Shown here: piece by piece, positions 62,403-64,000 of the stretch
Layout of the letters: every line of letters begins with the position of its first letter
Numbering within the stretch: position 1 is the first letter of the stretch
Assembly: GCF_965203655.1 (NCBI RefSeq)
Contig: NZ_CBDBDD010000003.1
Span: 124,001 to 188,000, forward strand
Source: Poriferisodalis sp965203655
Lineage (GTDB): Bacteria > Actinomycetota > Acidimicrobiia > Acidimicrobiales > Poriferisodalaceae
Length of the DNA: 64,000 bases
Reading direction: 5' to 3'
Made by a program: the position numbers and the translations under genes
Notes under the pieces: generated by a model
What the model saw: only the letters and a program-made list of their open reading frames with translations
What the model was told of the DNA's origin: nothing
Databases searched by the model: none

Positions 62403-63824
62403 GTGGGCCGCTACACCATTCACCAGCTACCGGCACACGAGATTCCTCCCGTGTCCAAGAACGCTGCGCGCAAACTCGACTATCCCCCGGGGAGCTTCGC
62501 GGCATACCACCCCGATTCGCTCCTGACACCCGGCATCACCGCGCCCCCCCACTGGCACAGTGCAGCTCGTGCAGCCGAAGCTGCAATCAAGGAGTTCGAA
62601 GACCGGCACGGAGACGTCGCCGGTCGCGTTGGCTGGGCGCTCCAGAGGTCTGAGAGTGTCGGCTCCAGCACCATCGAAGATGTGAATCCCTCTCTGCGGA
62701 GGGTGGCCAGGGCCGAGGCCGTCACCAGAGGAGGCGACGACCCCCGGGATAAAGCGGCGAAGGAGGCGATCGGCAGCATCGAGGCGACCCGTCTCGCCGC
62801 AGAGATCGGAGATGCAGCAGGGCCCGTCACCTTGGACGACCTTCTCGCTGTCCACACCACGTTGATGGACCACACCTCTGTACCCGAGTTGGGCGGGCAT
62901 CTGCGCCTGAGTTGGGTGCTCATCGGCGGGGTGCTGGGCGGCTACCCGCCGCCTGCCTATGTGGCCCCGCCGGCCGAAGAGGTGCCCGGGCTGATGGAGG
63001 ACCTCGTTGAGTACATCAACAGCACCGACCATCACCCGGTCATCGCAGCTGCGATTGCCCATGTCCAGTTCGAGTCGATTCACCCGTTCCGCGACGGGAA
63101 CGGGAGAGCCGGCCGAGCCCTGATGCAGACGATCCTCCGCAAGGGAGGCATCACCCGCTACACCACGCCGCCTGTCAGCGCCGTTCTTGCTTTCAACCGC
63201 GACGGGTACATCGATGCTCTCGCGGAGTCCCGCTTCGAGGGGGCGGCGGGCTCGTCCGATCAAGCGGCATCGCTTGACTCGTGGGTGTCGCTCTTTTGCA
63301 CGACGGCCGAGTCCTCTTGCGATTACGCGGAGGGGCTCATTGCACGGATCGATGCGGCCACTCGAGCATGGGATGGCAAGCTCGGGAGCCGGAGACGGTC
63401 AGCCGCTCGAACGATTGCAGAGCGCTTGCCCGAGATGCCCGTGTTCAGCGTGCAGGGCATGGCCGAAGAATTGGGCATTCCGCCGGCGACGGCTTACCGG
63501 GCCACTGATCGGCTCGCAGCCGCGGGGATCGTCGCGCCGGTGCGAGGCAAGCACCGCGGCCGGGGTCTGTTCGAGGCTCCCGACATCTTGGATCTGTTCA
63601 AGACAGGCGCAGAACCTGCCGAGACCTCCGGTGCGGCGCCAGAAGATTCACCCCCGCAGGCAGCTAGCCGGACCGCCACGAGAGAGAAGAAATCCGCTGA
63701 AGCCGTCCGGTTGCGCCGTCAGGGGCGGACGCTTCAGGAGATCGGGACAACGCTGGGAATGTCAGCCTCATGGGCTCATCTCGTCACCAAAGAGGTGAAG
63801 CGCGGCGAAGCCGATGTGACCTAG
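62403..63824 (+). CDS. Fic-family protein with C-terminal helix-turn-helix domains
   Basis: Fic enzymes transfer AMP or other nucleotidyl groups to proteins. 473 residues from GTG 62403 (an earlier GTG at 62382 lies in the operator repeat). The complete Fic motif HPFRDGNGRAGR starts at about residue 227. An N-terminal inhibitory-helix motif, SSTIED (SSxIE), is present, so activity is probably autoinhibited. After the Fic core there is a winged helix (VFSVQGMAEELGIPPATAYR) and a second helix-turn-helix at the C-terminus (RLRRQGRTLQEIGTTLGMSA). This layout is common in Fic/DOC proteins that also bind DNA. Confidence 0.92.
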   Translation: MGRYTIHQLPAHEIPPVSKNAARKLDYPPGSFAAYHPDSLLTPGITAPPHWHSAARAAEAAIKEFEDRHGDVAGRVGWALQRSESVGSSTIEDVNPSLRRVARAEAVTRGGDDPRDKAAKEAIGSIEATRLAAEIGDAAGPVTLDDLLAVHTTLMDHTSVPELGGHLRLSWVLIGGVLGGYPPPAYVAPPAEEVPGLMEDLVEYINSTDHHPVIAAAIAHVQFESIHPFRDGNGRAGRALMQTILRKGGITRYTTPPVSAVLAFNRDGYIDALAESRFEGAAGSSDQAASLDSWVSLFCTTAESSCDYAEGLIARIDAATRAWDGKLGSRRRSAARTIAERLPEMPVFSVQGMAEELGIPPATAYRATDRLAAAGIVAPVRGKHRGRGLFEAPDILDLFKTGAEPAETSGAAPEDSPPQAASRTATREKKSAEAVRLRRQGRTLQEIGTTLGMSASWAHLVTKEVKRGEADVT

Positions 63825-63828
63825 TCCG

Positions 63829-64000
63829 ATGGTCGAGGCCAGGCGAATTGGGGAGAGAGGTGTCGTGCTGGACATGCCTGAGGAGCGATCCGATGTAGCG
63901 GACGTTGATGCCGTCATGGCCGCTCTCGCTGATCGGCCTGACCTTGTCGTCATGCCTCAGATCGACGCCGATTCTCTGGGCTCCCCAGATGCATCGGAGA
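63829..64000 (+). CDS. Partial ORF at the right edge
   Basis: An open frame from ATG 63829 (or GTG 63865) runs off the window; 57 residues are visible, acidic and rich in Asp/Val/Ala. No family is recognisable. It follows fic by 4 bp, so it may belong to the same transcript. Confidence 0.4.
   Translation, partial: MVEARRIGERGVVLDMPEERSDVADVDAVMAALADRPDLVVMPQIDADSLGSPDASE

Overview
The window is a high-GC actinobacterial chromosome segment centred on the replication origin. The gene set (CarD, CrgA, CwlM-like protein, DUF5318, DUF3566, DUF3499, an fhaB-pstP-rodA-pbpA-pknB block, several F420-type luciferase-like oxidoreductases, high-GC codons) points to Actinomycetota. The mixture with acyl-CoA and F420 genes suggests an Acidimicrobiia-like lineage; that class assignment is inference.

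Layout. 1-5201: dnaB (cut by the left edge), the rpsF-ssb-rpsR-rplI operon and a degenerate penicillin-binding-protein-like gene. 5262-14748: cca, DUF5318, carD, murJ, degV, a separate pseudokinase that matches the C-terminal half of mycobacterial MviN, trxB, trxA and a CwlM-like pseudo-amidase. 14930-18018: parB, parA, a near-perfect parS site, rsmG (inverted relative to its usual partners) and the KH/R3H part of jag. 18186-21428: an accessory insertion of a Rieske oxygenase and a divergent gene encoding a GPP34 (GOLPH3-like) domain fused to a cytochrome P450. 21440-24230: a free-standing Jag N-terminal domain, yidC, yidD, rnpA and rpmH. 24231-33487: dnaA, oriC, dnaN, recF, dciA-like gene, gyrB and gyrA. 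33497-42505: small membrane proteins, tRNA-Ile, lgt, two F420-type oxidoreductases, a sterol-24-C-methyltransferase-type enzyme, an MFS transporter and tRNA-Ala. 42538-53737: a TPR protein, a BNR protein, a UGSC-type selenoprotein with an in-frame UGA, its partner gene, a homocysteine methyltransferase, and acyl-CoA/lipid catabolic genes. 53918-62127: DUF3499, crgA and the Ser/Thr-kinase/SEDS cell-wall block. 62178-64000: tRNA-Leu, a Fic protein and a partial ORF.

How the parts fit. Replication, segregation and membrane-protein insertion genes form the usual oriC cluster. Around it lie most parts of the PknB-controlled envelope circuit known from mycobacteria (MurJ, MviN-type pseudokinase, CwlM, FHA proteins, PstP phosphatase, SEDS glycosyltransferase, PASTA kinase). 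Two penicillin-binding-protein homologues in this set lack all recognisable catalytic motifs.

The strongest candidates for undescribed biology are the GPP34-P450 fusion with its Rieske neighbour, the UGSC selenoprotein operon and the SMT-type methyltransferase. Two expression patterns recur. Many genes have a TAnnnT hexamer 6-8 nt before the start codon (leaderless mRNAs). Three genes appear to start with CTG inside a CTGA overlap with the preceding stop.
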